DNA of 38,742 nt from a virus: positions 1 to 38,742 of IMG/VR virus record IMGVR_UViG_3300019142_000036; one strand, 5' to 3'. Shown piece after piece: positions 16,346 to 23,667 of the stretch; the first letter of the stretch is position 1, and each line of letters starts with the position of its first letter. The position numbers were made by a program, and so were the translations under genes. Under the pieces are notes generated by a model. That model did not search any database. It worked only from the letters and a program-made list of their open reading frames with translations, and was not told the origin of the DNA.

Positions 16346-18049
16346 TCACACGACCATCAGGCCGTCGTCCTCATACACGGAGCGCCGCGGCGTGGTGGTG
16401 GCATTGGTGCGCCACGAGTTCGCGGCCATCGCCGCGGTCGGCACGGCGTCAATGCGGGCCCGGTCGACGCCGCGCTCAGGCTTGGACGGGCGGATCAGGT
16501 TCGGGTCGTACGCGGCGCGGCGCACCGTGCAGGCGTCAAAGCAGAACCGGGCGACCGGGTTGCCGTGGTGCTCGAGGCGCTCGTCGTTGACCAGGCCCAT
16601 CACGTCGTCGAGGCCGGCCGACATGCGGTCGAACGTGTTGCGGTACGCGGTGACCTCACCGGACTCGGCGTCCAGGCCGCACGCGTCGGCGACGCGGTTG
16701 ATGATCGGCCACATCGACCACTCGTCGCAGTCGACCCCGCGGATGGTGAAGTGGGCGGCGTCGGCGGCGATGTCGGCGACGACCCGGTCGTAGTCGATGA
16801 CGGAACCCTCGGTGACCGTGAGCCAGCCGGCCTTCGCCCACCGGGTGAACTTCCCGTCGTTGAGCTTGTCGAGGCGATCCACTCCGGCCTCGGGGAGCCA
16901 GAACCGCCACAGCACATCCACCGGCCCGTCGTCGGCGCCCGGTAGGAACAGGCACCACGCGGTCAGGTCGAACTTCGCCGCCAGGTCCAGGCCGCCGTAC
17001 CCGACCCGCCCGCCCAGCTGGTCGCGGCCCCACCCGGGGGTGAGCCACAGGTCGCCGCTGCTCGCGTCCCACAGGTGCATCGGCATCCACCGGCTGGTCT
17101 GGGACACCCACTGGTTGAGGCGGAACTGCCGGAACGCGTTCTCCTTCGCCGGGTCGTTGCGGGCCTCGAGGGCCTCGTCGCGCAGCGCCTGCAGCGACAG
17201 GAACGACCCGAGCGCCGGGCTGGCGTGCTTCCAGTTCCGCTCGTCCCATGGGTCGGCGTCCGCCGGGGTGTTGCGCATGTACACGAACACGTGCGGCGCA
17301 CGGGCAGGGTCCTCGCTGATCTTCTGCATCTCCACGTGCTCGGCGTAGGCGAAGGACTGCTCATCGTCGCCGGCCGTCGTCGCCGCCACCATCAGCGCCT
17401 GGTCACGGGTGCCCATCGCGGTCCGCATCGCCGTCCACAACGACGAGTCCCGCTGGGTGATGATCTCGTCCATGCTCACGCCGTGCGGGTTATGCCCGAG
17501 GTTGCCCGCCGCGTCGGCCGGCACGATCTCGTAGAACGACCCGGTCCGCTCGTCGACGATCCGCTTGGCCTGCGCGTAGATCTTCAACCGCCGCGACAGC
17601 ACCGGCGACAACTTCACCATCCGCTCGGCGACGTCGAACACCTTCCGCGCCTGGTCCCGGTCGCGGGCGCAGCCATAGATCTCGGCGCCCTCCTCGTCGT
17701 CAGCGACGAGAAGGTACAGCACGATCCCGGCCAGGAGCTCCGACTTGCCGTTCTTGCGGGCCAGCTCCAGCCACGCGATCCGGTACCGGCGCACGTAGCG
17801 ACCCGACTCGGCCGAGAACACCACCGTCCCGAACAGCGGGGCCATGATGCCGGTGACCTGCCACACGGCAAGAACAAACGCCTGCCGCGCCCACCGACCC
17901 TTCGTGTGCACGAGCACTTCGGAGAAGAACCCGACCACCTTCACCACGCGGGGTGCGCACCGGTGCTCCCCGCGCCTGCGGCACGCCTTGCCGTCGAAGG
18001 AGAAGCCGCAGACTGGGTCAGCCGGTGAGGTAGCGTTCCGCCGAACCAC
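16346..18049 (-). CDS. Terminase large subunit
   Basis: This 567-aa protein has an ATPase domain with a Walker A-type loop LARKNGKSE (about residues 96-104) and Walker B GVSMDEI (about 190-196). The C-terminal RNase H-like nuclease domain has its first acidic residue in GGLDLAAKFDLTAW. The N-terminus carries Cys (CGFSFDGKACRRRGEHRC). It drives DNA packaging and cuts the genome. It belongs to the Terminase_1/HK97-like family that pairs with P27 small subunits. The GTG start lies 32 bp inside the small subunit gene. Confidence 0.93.
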   Translation of the reverse strand: MVRRNATSPADPVCGFSFDGKACRRRGEHRCAPRVVKVVGFFSEVLVHTKGRWARQAFVLAVWQVTGIMAPLFGTVVFSAESGRYVRRYRIAWLELARKNGKSELLAGIVLYLLVADDEEGAEIYGCARDRDQARKVFDVAERMVKLSPVLSRRLKIYAQAKRIVDERTGSFYEIVPADAAGNLGHNPHGVSMDEIITQRDSSLWTAMRTAMGTRDQALMVAATTAGDDEQSFAYAEHVEMQKISEDPARAPHVFVYMRNTPADADPWDERNWKHASPALGSFLSLQALRDEALEARNDPAKENAFRQFRLNQWVSQTSRWMPMHLWDASSGDLWLTPGWGRDQLGGRVGYGGLDLAAKFDLTAWCLFLPGADDGPVDVLWRFWLPEAGVDRLDKLNDGKFTRWAKAGWLTVTEGSVIDYDRVVADIAADAAHFTIRGVDCDEWSMWPIINRVADACGLDAESGEVTAYRNTFDRMSAGLDDVMGLVNDERLEHHGNPVARFCFDACTVRRAAYDPNLIRPSKPERGVDRARIDAVPTAAMAANSWRTNATTTPRRSVYEDDGLMVV

Positions 18050-18476
18050 GGTCGGGCCCCGTTCCCGTTCGGATCTCCGACCGCGCAGACGGGGTCAACC
18101 CGAACTCACGGGCGAACGCGCGGATCACGGCGGCCGCGTCGCGCTGGATCTGCACCGCCGGGTTGCGGATCTGCCCGCCGTGCACGCCTTCAACGAGCAC
18201 TGAGGATCCGGCCAGTAGAGCCGAAGCAGCCCGATGCCCAGCGACCGCCTCGCAGTAGCACAGCAGCGCGTCACGGTCGGCGCCTGTCGCGACGCCCATC
18301 GCGATCAGGTGCCCGAGGGTGTAATCCCAAATCTCCCGGACCTCGGGCGTCACGTGCGGCGGGCAGACCGGGTCGCCAGGCTCGGGCTTCGGCTCGTCGA
18401 GGTTCGTTCGGTCCTTGCGGTCACCGTGCAGCAGCCGCAGCGTCGTCGGCTTCGGGGCAGGCCCACGCTTACCCAT
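18018..18476 (-). CDS. Terminase small subunit (P27 family)
   Basis: This 152-aa protein starts MGKRGPAPKPTTLRLLHGDRKDR, the hallmark N-terminus of P27-type small terminases. A helical domain follows (VREIWDYTLGHLIAMGVATGADRDALLCYCEAV) and the C-terminus has QIQRDAAAVIRAFAREFGLTPSARSEI. It recognises the packaging site. The start was moved to the internal ATG because the family motif begins there and a G-rich RBS precedes it. It lies directly next to the HicAB promoter region, which points the other way. Confidence 0.9.
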   Translation of the reverse strand: MGKRGPAPKPTTLRLLHGDRKDRTNLDEPKPEPGDPVCPPHVTPEVREIWDYTLGHLIAMGVATGADRDALLCYCEAVAGHRAASALLAGSSVLVEGVHGGQIRNPAVQIQRDAAAVIRAFAREFGLTPSARSEIRTGTGPDRGSAERYLTG

Positions 18477-18654
18477 GGCCACCACCCCCAAGACATCGAT
18501 CACTGACGAACGGTTGGCATCCGGGACAGGATCCGTGAAACCTGTCCGCGGATAATTCGGGCCACCGGCGGTCACCTGGAGGGGGCCGCGGCCAGCGATC
18601 CGGACACCCCCCGCGCCCCCGCCGCGTCATCCGATCAGGCAAGGCCGATGCCCA

Positions 18655-18691
18655 TCTAGTGCCTAGACGACGCTGTGTCTATTGACTAGAC
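18655..18691 (+). promoter_or_regulatory. HicAB promoter and paired operators
   Basis: Two perfect inverted repeats lie just upstream of hicA: TCTAG-TGC-CTAGA (18655-18667) and GTCTA-TTGAC-TAGAC (18677-18691). Their centres are 23 bp apart, about two helical turns. The second overlaps a -10-like TAGACT (18687-18692), and a weak -35-like TAGACG lies 17 bp upstream of it (18664-18669). The start site would fall on or next to the hicA ATG, so a leaderless transcript is likely. HicB antitoxins usually bind such palindromes to repress their own operon. Confidence 0.6.
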
Positions 18692-18698
18692 TTAGGGT

Positions 18699-18914
18699 AT
18701 GCGAGCGCGTGAGGTCAACCGGCGAATCGAACGCCTCGGCGGCGTGGAGATCCGTCAGCGTGGGTCGCACCGCAGGTACATCGCGACCTCGCCGGAAGGC
18801 GTGACCGCACGCACGACCGTCGCGCAGCATGGCGGCGACATCGCGATCGGCACGTTGCGCTCGATCCAGCGGGACATGGAACCGGTCTTCGGGAAAGGAT
18901 GGTTGATCAAGTGA
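18699..18914 (+). CDS. hicA: HicA mRNA interferase toxin
   Basis: This 71-aa protein is a typical small HicA: REVNRRIERLGGVEIRQRGSHRRY with the catalytic His in GSH, and the C-terminal pattern TVAQHGGDIAIGTLRSIQRDM. The family has a dsRBD-like fold and cuts mRNA without the ribosome. The gene order toxin then antitoxin is usual for hicAB. It lies on the plus strand inside the minus-strand packaging operon. No good RBS is seen, which fits leaderless translation. Confidence 0.9.
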   Translation: MRAREVNRRIERLGGVEIRQRGSHRRYIATSPEGVTARTTVAQHGGDIAIGTLRSIQRDMEPVFGKGWLIK

Positions 18915-19315
18915 AGCAGCAGCGCACGTACCGCGTGATCGTCACACGCGAAGGTGACCAGTGGCTCGCCGACGCTCCCGATGTGGAGGGCACCCACACG
19001 TTCGCCAAGAGCCTGCCTAAGCTGGACGACTACATCAGGGAGGCGATCGCCCTCGGCGAGGACCTCCCCGACGGTGCGGAGGCCGGCCTCGACCTGGCGT
19101 ACGAGTACCACATCGGCGACGCGGAGATGGACGTCGTGACTGCCGAGCTGCGCGCCGAGCGGGCCAGACTGAACGCGGCCGAGCGGGACCTGACCGAACG
19201 CACCGCGGCCGCTGCAAAGAAGCTCGTCGAGAGGCTGTCGGTGCGCGACGCGGCGACGCTGCTCGCCGTGTCGCCGCAGCGGATCTCCCAGGTCGCACCG
19301 AGGAAGGCCGGCTGA
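18911..19315 (+). CDS. hicB: HicB antitoxin with DNA-binding C-terminus
   Basis: This 134-aa protein (GTG start overlapping the toxin stop as GTGA) has a partial RNase H-like HicB domain (YRVIVTREGDQWLADAPDVEGTHTFAKSLPKLDDYIREAIAL), then a charged helix and a C-terminal HTH-like segment (LSVRDAATLLAVSPQRISQV). It would neutralise HicA and bind the palindromes upstream. An in-frame ATG at 18899 would add four residues, but an AAAGGA RBS at 18894-18899 suits the GTG better. Its stop is 9 bp from the convergent stop of the next late gene. Confidence 0.88.
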   Translation: MKQQRTYRVIVTREGDQWLADAPDVEGTHTFAKSLPKLDDYIREAIALGEDLPDGAEAGLDLAYEYHIGDAEMDVVTAELRAERARLNAAERDLTERTAAAAKKLVERLSVRDAATLLAVSPQRISQVAPRKAG

Positions 19316-19324
19316 CCCCGGCGC

Positions 19325-19438
19325 TCAGTGCGGCGAGCTGGCGACGCGGTCAAGGCAGCGGTACACCCGCACCACCACCCAGACGGAGGCCACGATCAAC
19401 GGCAGCGCCAGGGCGGCGAGGGTGCGGCCGGTACTCAT
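19325..19438 (-). CDS. Small membrane protein
   Basis: This is a 37-aa single-span protein: a hydrophobic segment (LAALALPLIVASVWVVV) then basic residues (RVYRCLDR). The ATG overlaps the stop of the neighbour upstream (ATGA). It is one of two tiny membrane proteins in the late operon between HNH and terminase. The function is unknown. Confidence 0.6.
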   Translation of the reverse strand: MSTGRTLAALALPLIVASVWVVVRVYRCLDRVASSPH

Positions 19439-19584
19439 GTGGTGAGGTGCCAGATCAGTGCCCAGCCGCCGAGGGCGACGGCAGTGCCGAGGATGGCTCC
19501 GGCCGTGGCCCATGCGGCGGTGGCGGCGGCGTGAGCGACGGCCCGCAGCGCGGATCGGGTAGGGGTCTTGGTGGCGTGGATCAT
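19435..19584 (-). CDS. Small membrane protein
   Basis: This 49-aa protein has a basic N-terminal arm (MIHATKTPTRSALRAVAH) and one Ala/Gly-rich membrane segment (WATAGAILGTAVALGGWALIW). It overlaps the genes on both sides by 4 nt (ATGA), so it is part of a tightly coupled run. The function is unknown. Confidence 0.6.
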   Translation of the reverse strand: MIHATKTPTRSALRAVAHAAATAAWATAGAILGTAVALGGWALIWHLTT

Positions 19585-20000
19585 GGTGGCTCCTCGGGGA
19601 GGTTTCGCCGGCGCAGGTCGGCGGCGAGACACTGGGCGCAGGCCGCTGCGGTGGTGGGCATGGTGCCGCCGGGTGAGTGCGTGGCGCACCAGTGCAGGCC
19701 GAACACGCGGACGCCGCCGCAGTGGTGGGCGAGGGCGGCCAGGCCTCGGGCGAGGTGGTTGAACGCGTCGGCTGATCGGAACTCGCGTGGCTTGCTGCGG
19801 TAGAGGATGACGTCGCCGTGTTGGCAGAGGATCGGTTCGGCGTCGGCGGCCCACCGGCTGAGGAGCTGGTCGCGGGCGTCGCCGGGCGGGCCGGCCTGCT
19901 GGACCCACAGCGGCACGGCGACTTGCAGCGTCATGGTGAGCGGCTCACCGCGCATCCGGTCGTCGTCGGCTGCCTGCAGGTCTTCGATCGGTGCGCTCAT
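19581..20000 (-). CDS. Hypothetical protein with Cys/His-rich C-terminus
   Basis: This 139-aa protein starts MSAPIEDLQAADDDRMRG after a strong GGAGG (9 nt spacing). The C-terminal half contains LHWCATHSPGGTMPTTAAACAQCLA, which could form a C-H-C-C zinc site. The middle has GDVILYRSKPREFRSADAFNHLARGL. I do not recognise a family. It is co-transcribed with HNH and terminase genes, so a role in packaging or late gene expression is possible. Confidence 0.65.
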   Translation of the reverse strand: MSAPIEDLQAADDDRMRGEPLTMTLQVAVPLWVQQAGPPGDARDQLLSRWAADAEPILCQHGDVILYRSKPREFRSADAFNHLARGLAALAHHCGGVRVFGLHWCATHSPGGTMPTTAAACAQCLAADLRRRNLPEEPP

Positions 20001-20005
20001 TTGGG

Positions 20006-20386
20006 TCACCTCCCGGGGTTGAACCCGCCCGGTTGGCGCAGGGCGGTCTGGGTGCGGTGGCACGGGTCGCACAGCGCCCGGAGGTGCTCGTCAGCGTCGG
20101 GGTCGGCCACGCCGCGCGCCTCGAGCTGGCGGCGGCTGGCGGGGTGGTGGTCCGGGACGGTGGCGGGCCGGCCGCACAGCACGCACCACGGGTGGGCGAC
20201 GAGGTACGGGATGCGTCGGGCCCGCCAGGTGCGTCCGTAGCCGCGGGCGGCGCTTGAGCCGCGGGCCTGCCGGGTGAGGCACCGGTCGCACCGGCCCCCG
20301 GGGGCGGTGCCGGTGCAGCCGGGGGTGGTGCATGGGACGCGCGGCCGGTTGGGCACTGGGACCCGCCCCCGGATCCGCTTCCACAT
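20006..20386 (-). CDS. HNH endonuclease (packaging-associated)
   Basis: This 126-aa protein has two zinc-binding parts. The N-terminal one (C19, C24, C33, C36) is a ribbon. The C-terminal HNH core has WCVLCG (C68, C71), the catalytic DHH (79-81) and LRALCDPCH (C106, C109, H110). HNH proteins next to terminase are known to help cut cos sites in HK97-like phages. It is the first gene of the late operon. The start is the ATG at 20386. Confidence 0.88.
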   Translation of the reverse strand: MWKRIRGRVPVPNRPRVPCTTPGCTGTAPGGRCDRCLTRQARGSSAARGYGRTWRARRIPYLVAHPWCVLCGRPATVPDHHPASRRQLEARGVADPDADEHLRALCDPCHRTQTALRQPGGFNPGR

Positions 20387-20431
20387 AGGCGGGCCCGGGG
20401 GCGGGGTTGACGCTCCACCTGCGTGAGGGTG

Positions 20432-20449
20432 CCGTGGGTTGAGCCACGG
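20432..20449 (-). terminator. Short hairpin downstream of the tRNA-like gene
   Basis: A perfect 6-bp inverted repeat (CCGTGG / CCACGG, loop of 6) lies 12 bp after the 3' end of the tRNA-like gene and before the HNH gene. It may end or process that transcript. There is no T-run, so it may instead be a structural element near the packaging site. Confidence 0.4.
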
Positions 20450-20460
20450 TGGGGCGTCTG

Positions 20461-20536
20461 TGGCGCGGGTCGGATTCGAACCGACGTGCTCCAGGTCACT
20501 GAACCTGGCGAGGTGACCGGGCTCCTCTACCGCGCT
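20461..20536 (-). tRNA. tRNA-like gene with 8-nt anticodon loop
   Basis: The minus strand folds as a cloverleaf. Six acceptor pairs form (GCGCGG/CCGCGC), with an A1-C72 mismatch. U8 and A9 are in place. The D-arm is GAGG...CCTC with a loop containing A14 and GG. The anticodon stem is CCAGG/CCTGG, the variable loop has 5 nt, and a perfect 5-bp T-stem carries loop TTCGAAT. CCA is not encoded. The anticodon loop is 8 nt (TTCAGTGA), not 7, so the identity is not certain. CAG follows U33, but no long variable arm typical of tRNA-Leu exists. It could be a frameshift-type suppressor, a regulator or a decayed tRNA. Confidence 0.72.
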
Positions 20537-20978
20537 TCGACCGGTGACCCGCCGGTCAGCGTGCTGGTGCCCTCCCCGACACGCAGCAGCAACGACAGGC
20601 GGGTCACCGGAGGTTGGTGATCACCGTGCCGGAAGGCGGGGCCGGACGCCCGCGTCTGGTGCGGTGATCACCGGGGTTGTCCCAACGTCACCGGGTGCGG
20701 CAAGGCGCCATGCGTTGCCACGACCGGAGGGTTGGGATCGCGGGAGAGCGGCTGGTGTAGCGCTGGGCACAGTGCCCCCCACGGCAAGCAGCGTAAACGC
20801 AACGCCACCAGCAGGCGCCGCAATGGGTGCATGTTCGGCGTGGCGAGGTGCTTTCAAAACCCGCGACTTGCGCACTGCCGCTCCGTTGGACCCGCCGTAA
20901 ACTGGATGTCGGCGGGTGGCGTCGAGTAGAGACGGCGCCCACCCGCCGACCCAGCTCTCTACCTGGGACAGGTGTCTT
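20537..20978. other. Long noncoding region with palindromes; cos candidate
   Basis: No convincing gene is seen in these 442 bases. The left part contains six CGGTGA/TCACCG hexamers (20542, 20604, 20616-20626, 20662, 20668, 20688). These include the palindromes GGTGATCACC (20616-20625) and CGGTGATCACCG (20662-20673). The right part has a -10-like TAAACT (20898-20903) and the leader hairpin of the plus-strand regulator. Its place just upstream of the HNH/terminase genes fits a packaging (cos) or late-control region. Confidence 0.45.
20908..20950 (+). promoter_or_regulatory. Leader hairpin before the XRE regulator
   Basis: A perfect 12-bp inverted repeat (GTCGGCGGGTGG, 20908-20919, and its complement 20939-20950) lies 28 bp before the regulator ATG. 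A small inner stem (CGTC/GACG) sits within it. A -10-like TAAACT ends 4 bp before the hairpin, so the RNA would start at its base. It may stabilise the mRNA or act as an attenuator or operator. Confidence 0.5.
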
Positions 20979-22190
20979 ATGCATGCATTACCCGATCTGA
21001 CCGTGGGCGAGCGCATCAAGTTCTACCGGCAGCGCGCTGGAAAGTCCCGCCCGGTCGTAGCCGGCTTGATCGGTCGATCCACCGAGTGGGTGAAGGCCGT
21101 CGAGACCGGCCGGCTCCTCCCGCCCCGCCTGCCGATGTTGAACCTGCTCGCCGCAGCGGTCAACGTGACCGTGGGTGATCTGATCGATGAGCACGACGCA
21201 CCCGGCGAGGCCCTCGCCGGCCCTGGCCACGCCAGTCTCGCCGCCGTCCGGGACGCCTTGGACCGCTTTCCCCAGGCCGACGGCCCACCGGAGCCGGTCG
21301 GACACCTCCGGTCGCGGCTGCGTGCCGCATGGCGGGCACGTCACGGCTCCCCCAATCACCGCACCGTGCTCGCCGGGCTCCTCCCTGACCTGATCCGCGA
21401 CGCGCAGGTCCTGGTACGCCAACACCAGGGCGACGAGCGGCGGCAAGGCCTCGCGCTGTTGACCGAGGTGCACGTGCTGGCTCAGATGTACCTCGCCTAC
21501 CAGCTGCCCGCAGCGAACCTGCTGTGGCGCTCCGCGGACCGCGCGATGCTCGCGGCGCAGGAATCCGAAGATCCCCGGGCCATCGCAGGCGCGACCTGGG
21601 CCCACGCCCAGGCACACCGCGACTCCGGGGCATGGGACGCGGCAATGGCGATCAACCTCGATGGCCTCGCGTTCGTCGAGGCGCGACTGGATGGCGCCGA
21701 CGACGAGCTGCTGTCGTTGTACGGCGCGCTGCTGTTCGAGGCTGGGTTCACGGCTGCGCGGACCGGGCACAGCGGCGAAGCGTGGCGGTACTGGGACGAC
21801 GCCAACCGCGTCGCCGCGCGTCTTTCCACCGGGCACTACCAACCCTGGACGTCGTTCTCGCAGGCAATCATGGGGGCTCACGCGGTCACCATCGCCGTCG
21901 AGCTACGCCAACCAACGGAGGCGCTGCGGCAGGCTCGGCGCACCGATCCCGCTGCGATCCCGTCGCGGCCGCGGCGCGCCCGTCACCTCATCGAGGTAGC
22001 TCGGGCACACCACGGCCGCCGCCAAGCCGCCGCAGCGCTGGGCGTCCTCAACGAAGCGCACACAGCGGCGCCGGAGACGATCCGGTACAACGCCTACGCT
22101 CGCGCGATCACGACGGAACTCCTCGCCAACGCGCCCGACGTTCGTCCGCAGGCCCGCGAGATGGCTGGGCTGCTCGGCATCCCGGCCTGA
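20979..22190 (+). CDS. XRE-family regulator with helical-repeat C-terminus
   Basis: This 403-aa protein has an N-terminal helix-turn-helix domain (residues about 6-62: TVGERIKFYRQRAGKSRPVVAGLIGRSTEWVKAVETGR) and a large C-terminal all-helical, TPR-like region (about 110-400, e.g. RAMLAAQESEDPRAIAGATWAHAQAHRDSG). Such proteins are very common in Streptomyces and Micromonosporaceae, often before small genes like those here. The ATG at 20979 gives the natural N-terminus. It is the first gene of a plus-strand operon that runs against both flanking phage operons, so it looks like a cargo (moron) module. Its regulatory target is unknown. Confidence 0.85.
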   Translation: MHALPDLTVGERIKFYRQRAGKSRPVVAGLIGRSTEWVKAVETGRLLPPRLPMLNLLAAAVNVTVGDLIDEHDAPGEALAGPGHASLAAVRDALDRFPQADGPPEPVGHLRSRLRAAWRARHGSPNHRTVLAGLLPDLIRDAQVLVRQHQGDERRQGLALLTEVHVLAQMYLAYQLPAANLLWRSADRAMLAAQESEDPRAIAGATWAHAQAHRDSGAWDAAMAINLDGLAFVEARLDGADDELLSLYGALLFEAGFTAARTGHSGEAWRYWDDANRVAARLSTGHYQPWTSFSQAIMGAHAVTIAVELRQPTEALRQARRTDPAAIPSRPRRARHLIEVARAHHGRRQAAAALGVLNEAHTAAPETIRYNAYARAITTELLANAPDVRPQAREMAGLLGIPA

Positions 22191-22307
22191 CAGGGGGTAC
22201 AAACCGTACCCCTCATCACCCATCGGCCTCCTTACGGTCGTGCAAGGCGCGGCGGTCGGTGACGTCCAACCCGGCCGCCGCGCCTCCCCATCGCACGGAG
22301 GAGGTCG

Positions 22308-22400
22308 ATGCTGTGTATCGCAATCGTGGTCGGCACGGTGATCCTTGTGTATCTGGCAATCTGGGCCGACAACTACCGCCGGCACGGCCGGCGACGGTGA
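22308..22400 (+). CDS. 30-aa single-span membrane peptide
   Basis: This short ORF has a strong GGAGGAGG RBS just upstream. It codes a hydrophobic segment MLCIAIVVGTVILVYLAIW followed by a basic tail (NYRRHGRRR). Its TGA overlaps the next start (GTGA). The RBS, the clear membrane topology and the coupling support a real gene. Small membrane proteins like this often occur between such XRE regulators and the Cys-motif protein. Confidence 0.65.
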   Translation: MLCIAIVVGTVILVYLAIWADNYRRHGRRR

Positions 22401-22624
22401 GCCGGCACCTGCCGGATCCACCCAGGTGGACGTGCCGGGAGTGCGCCGCCGACTGGCCGTGCCAGACCCGCCGTGAGCAGCTGCGCGAGCTGTACGGGGG
22501 AGATCGGGTCCTGTTGCACATCGCGATGGCGCCCGAGTTCGTGCAGGCCGTCGACGACCTCCAGGACCTGCGGCCAGGTGCGGTGTGGGATCGGTTCCTC
22601 GGGTGGATCCGCCGCGGCCCATAG
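22397..22624 (+). CDS. Small Cys-motif protein of the XRE operon
   Basis: This 75-aa protein starts with GTG overlapping the membrane peptide stop. It contains PRWTCRECAADWPCQTRREQL, a C-x2-C-x5-C pattern, and a conserved-looking helical end (FVQAVDDLQDLRPGAVWDRFLGWIR). Proteins of this layout commonly follow XRE/TPR regulators in actinomycetes, where they are sometimes mislabelled as flavin reductases. The function is unknown. Its stop is 9 bp from the convergent stop of the early operon. Confidence 0.72.
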   Translation: MSRHLPDPPRWTCRECAADWPCQTRREQLRELYGGDRVLLHIAMAPEFVQAVDDLQDLRPGAVWDRFLGWIRRGP

Positions 22625-22633
22625 CAACCCAGG

Positions 22634-23008
22634 TCATTCGTTCCGGGGTTGGCGGTGACGGGGCTCCGCGGCGAGGGCGACCACGTCGCGGGCCTGGTAA
22701 AACCACACCCGCCCCTGTTGGCGCCCGATGATGCGGCCGCGGTGGCGCCATACCCTCAGCATCGCCGGGCTGACCGCCCCGACCTCGGCGGCCTGGGCGA
22801 CGCTGAGCCAGTCGTCGAGGTCGTACGTGACCACGGTGGGCACCGCCCAGGTTTGGCCCCATCCGCGCATCGTGGCGTCGAGGTCGGCGCACTGCTGCGG
22901 GTCGGCGAGGTGCAGCCTGGCCCGGTAGGCGTGGGCGACGCGGCGGGCCCGGGCGACGGGGCTGTCCCCCGGGTACGGCCAGCCAGCCCCGGGCGCCGCT
23001 ATCAACAC
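22634..23008 (-). CDS. HTH protein (excisionase/MerR-like)
   Basis: This 124-aa protein is the last gene of the early operon. The C-terminal part (about residues 70-115) reads DDWLSVAQAAEVGAVSPAMLRVWRHRGRIIGRQQGRVWFYQARDVVALA, a winged-helix pattern typical of excisionase/MerR-type HTH domains (helix, turn, R-R-G..., wing with WFYQARDV). The N-terminal part is helical. It could be the recombination directionality factor, but it lies far from int. The GTG start slightly overlaps the upstream gene's end region. Confidence 0.7.
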   Translation of the reverse strand: MLIAAPGAGWPYPGDSPVARARRVAHAYRARLHLADPQQCADLDATMRGWGQTWAVPTVVTYDLDDWLSVAQAAEVGAVSPAMLRVWRHRGRIIGRQQGRVWFYQARDVVALAAEPRHRQPRNE

Positions 23009-23667
23009 TCGACCAGGATGTAGCCCGGCCCGCGCGGCGGGCTCCCGAGCGCCGCCACGACCAGGCGCAGCACCGCGAACACGCGCAGGCGGTGCAGCCG
23101 CGGGTCGGACGGTACCGCCTTGATCAGGGCGTTGAACGTGGCGGCGTCGTGGGCGCACCTGGCGGCGATCAGCCTGCCGGCCCACGCCACCTGCGGCGCG
23201 ACGTCCGACGCGTCGCACACCCCACCCGTGAGGGCGCTGACGAACCGCAGGCTCGTCGTCACCACCGCGTCCTGCCCGCCGCTGTGGTCGCGGTACGCGT
23301 CGCACCACGCGACCAGGGCGTACGCCATGCCGCCGCGTCCGCCCAGGTCGACGTGAATCCGGCGGACCGTGTCCGCGGCCGCGTCCCAGTTCCCTAGCCG
23401 GGCCCTGGACAGGGCGGCGTGGGCGTAGGTGACGGCCCGGTCGATGGTGTCGTCTTGGTGCATGGGCGCTCTCCTGCGGGTGGTGGTGCGGGGCCGGGGC
23501 GTCGGCGCGGCTGCAGGTGCCGGCTCGGCCCTCGGCTCGGGGTTTGGCTTTGGTCTGGGCTGCGGTGCAGGCCCGAGGGTGAACCCGGGTGCGGGCAGAT
23601 CGTCCAGGCCCGCCCAGCGCCGTTGTGGCGGGCGCACGGGCTCGTCCGGGCCCGTGGTGGCGGTCAC
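23002..23667 (-). CDS. Hypothetical early protein, Pro-rich N-terminus
   Basis: From GTG 23667 (GTGA overlap with the upstream stop) this is 221 aa: a Pro/Arg-rich arm of about 68 residues, then a helical domain (HQDDTIDRAVTYAHAALSRARLGNWDAAADTVRRIHVDLGGRGGMAYALVAWCDAYRDH). An internal ATG at 23463 has a much better AGGAG RBS and would give only the 153-aa helical domain. Both forms may be made. The helical domain is typical of actinobacterial phage early operons, but no function is known to me. Confidence 0.65.
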   Translation of the reverse strand: MTATTGPDEPVRPPQRRWAGLDDLPAPGFTLGPAPQPRPKPNPEPRAEPAPAAAPTPRPRTTTRRRAPMHQDDTIDRAVTYAHAALSRARLGNWDAAADTVRRIHVDLGGRGGMAYALVAWCDAYRDHSGGQDAVVTTSLRFVSALTGGVCDASDVAPQVAWAGRLIAARCAHDAATFNALIKAVPSDPRLHRLRVFAVLRLVVAALGSPPRGPGYILVEC

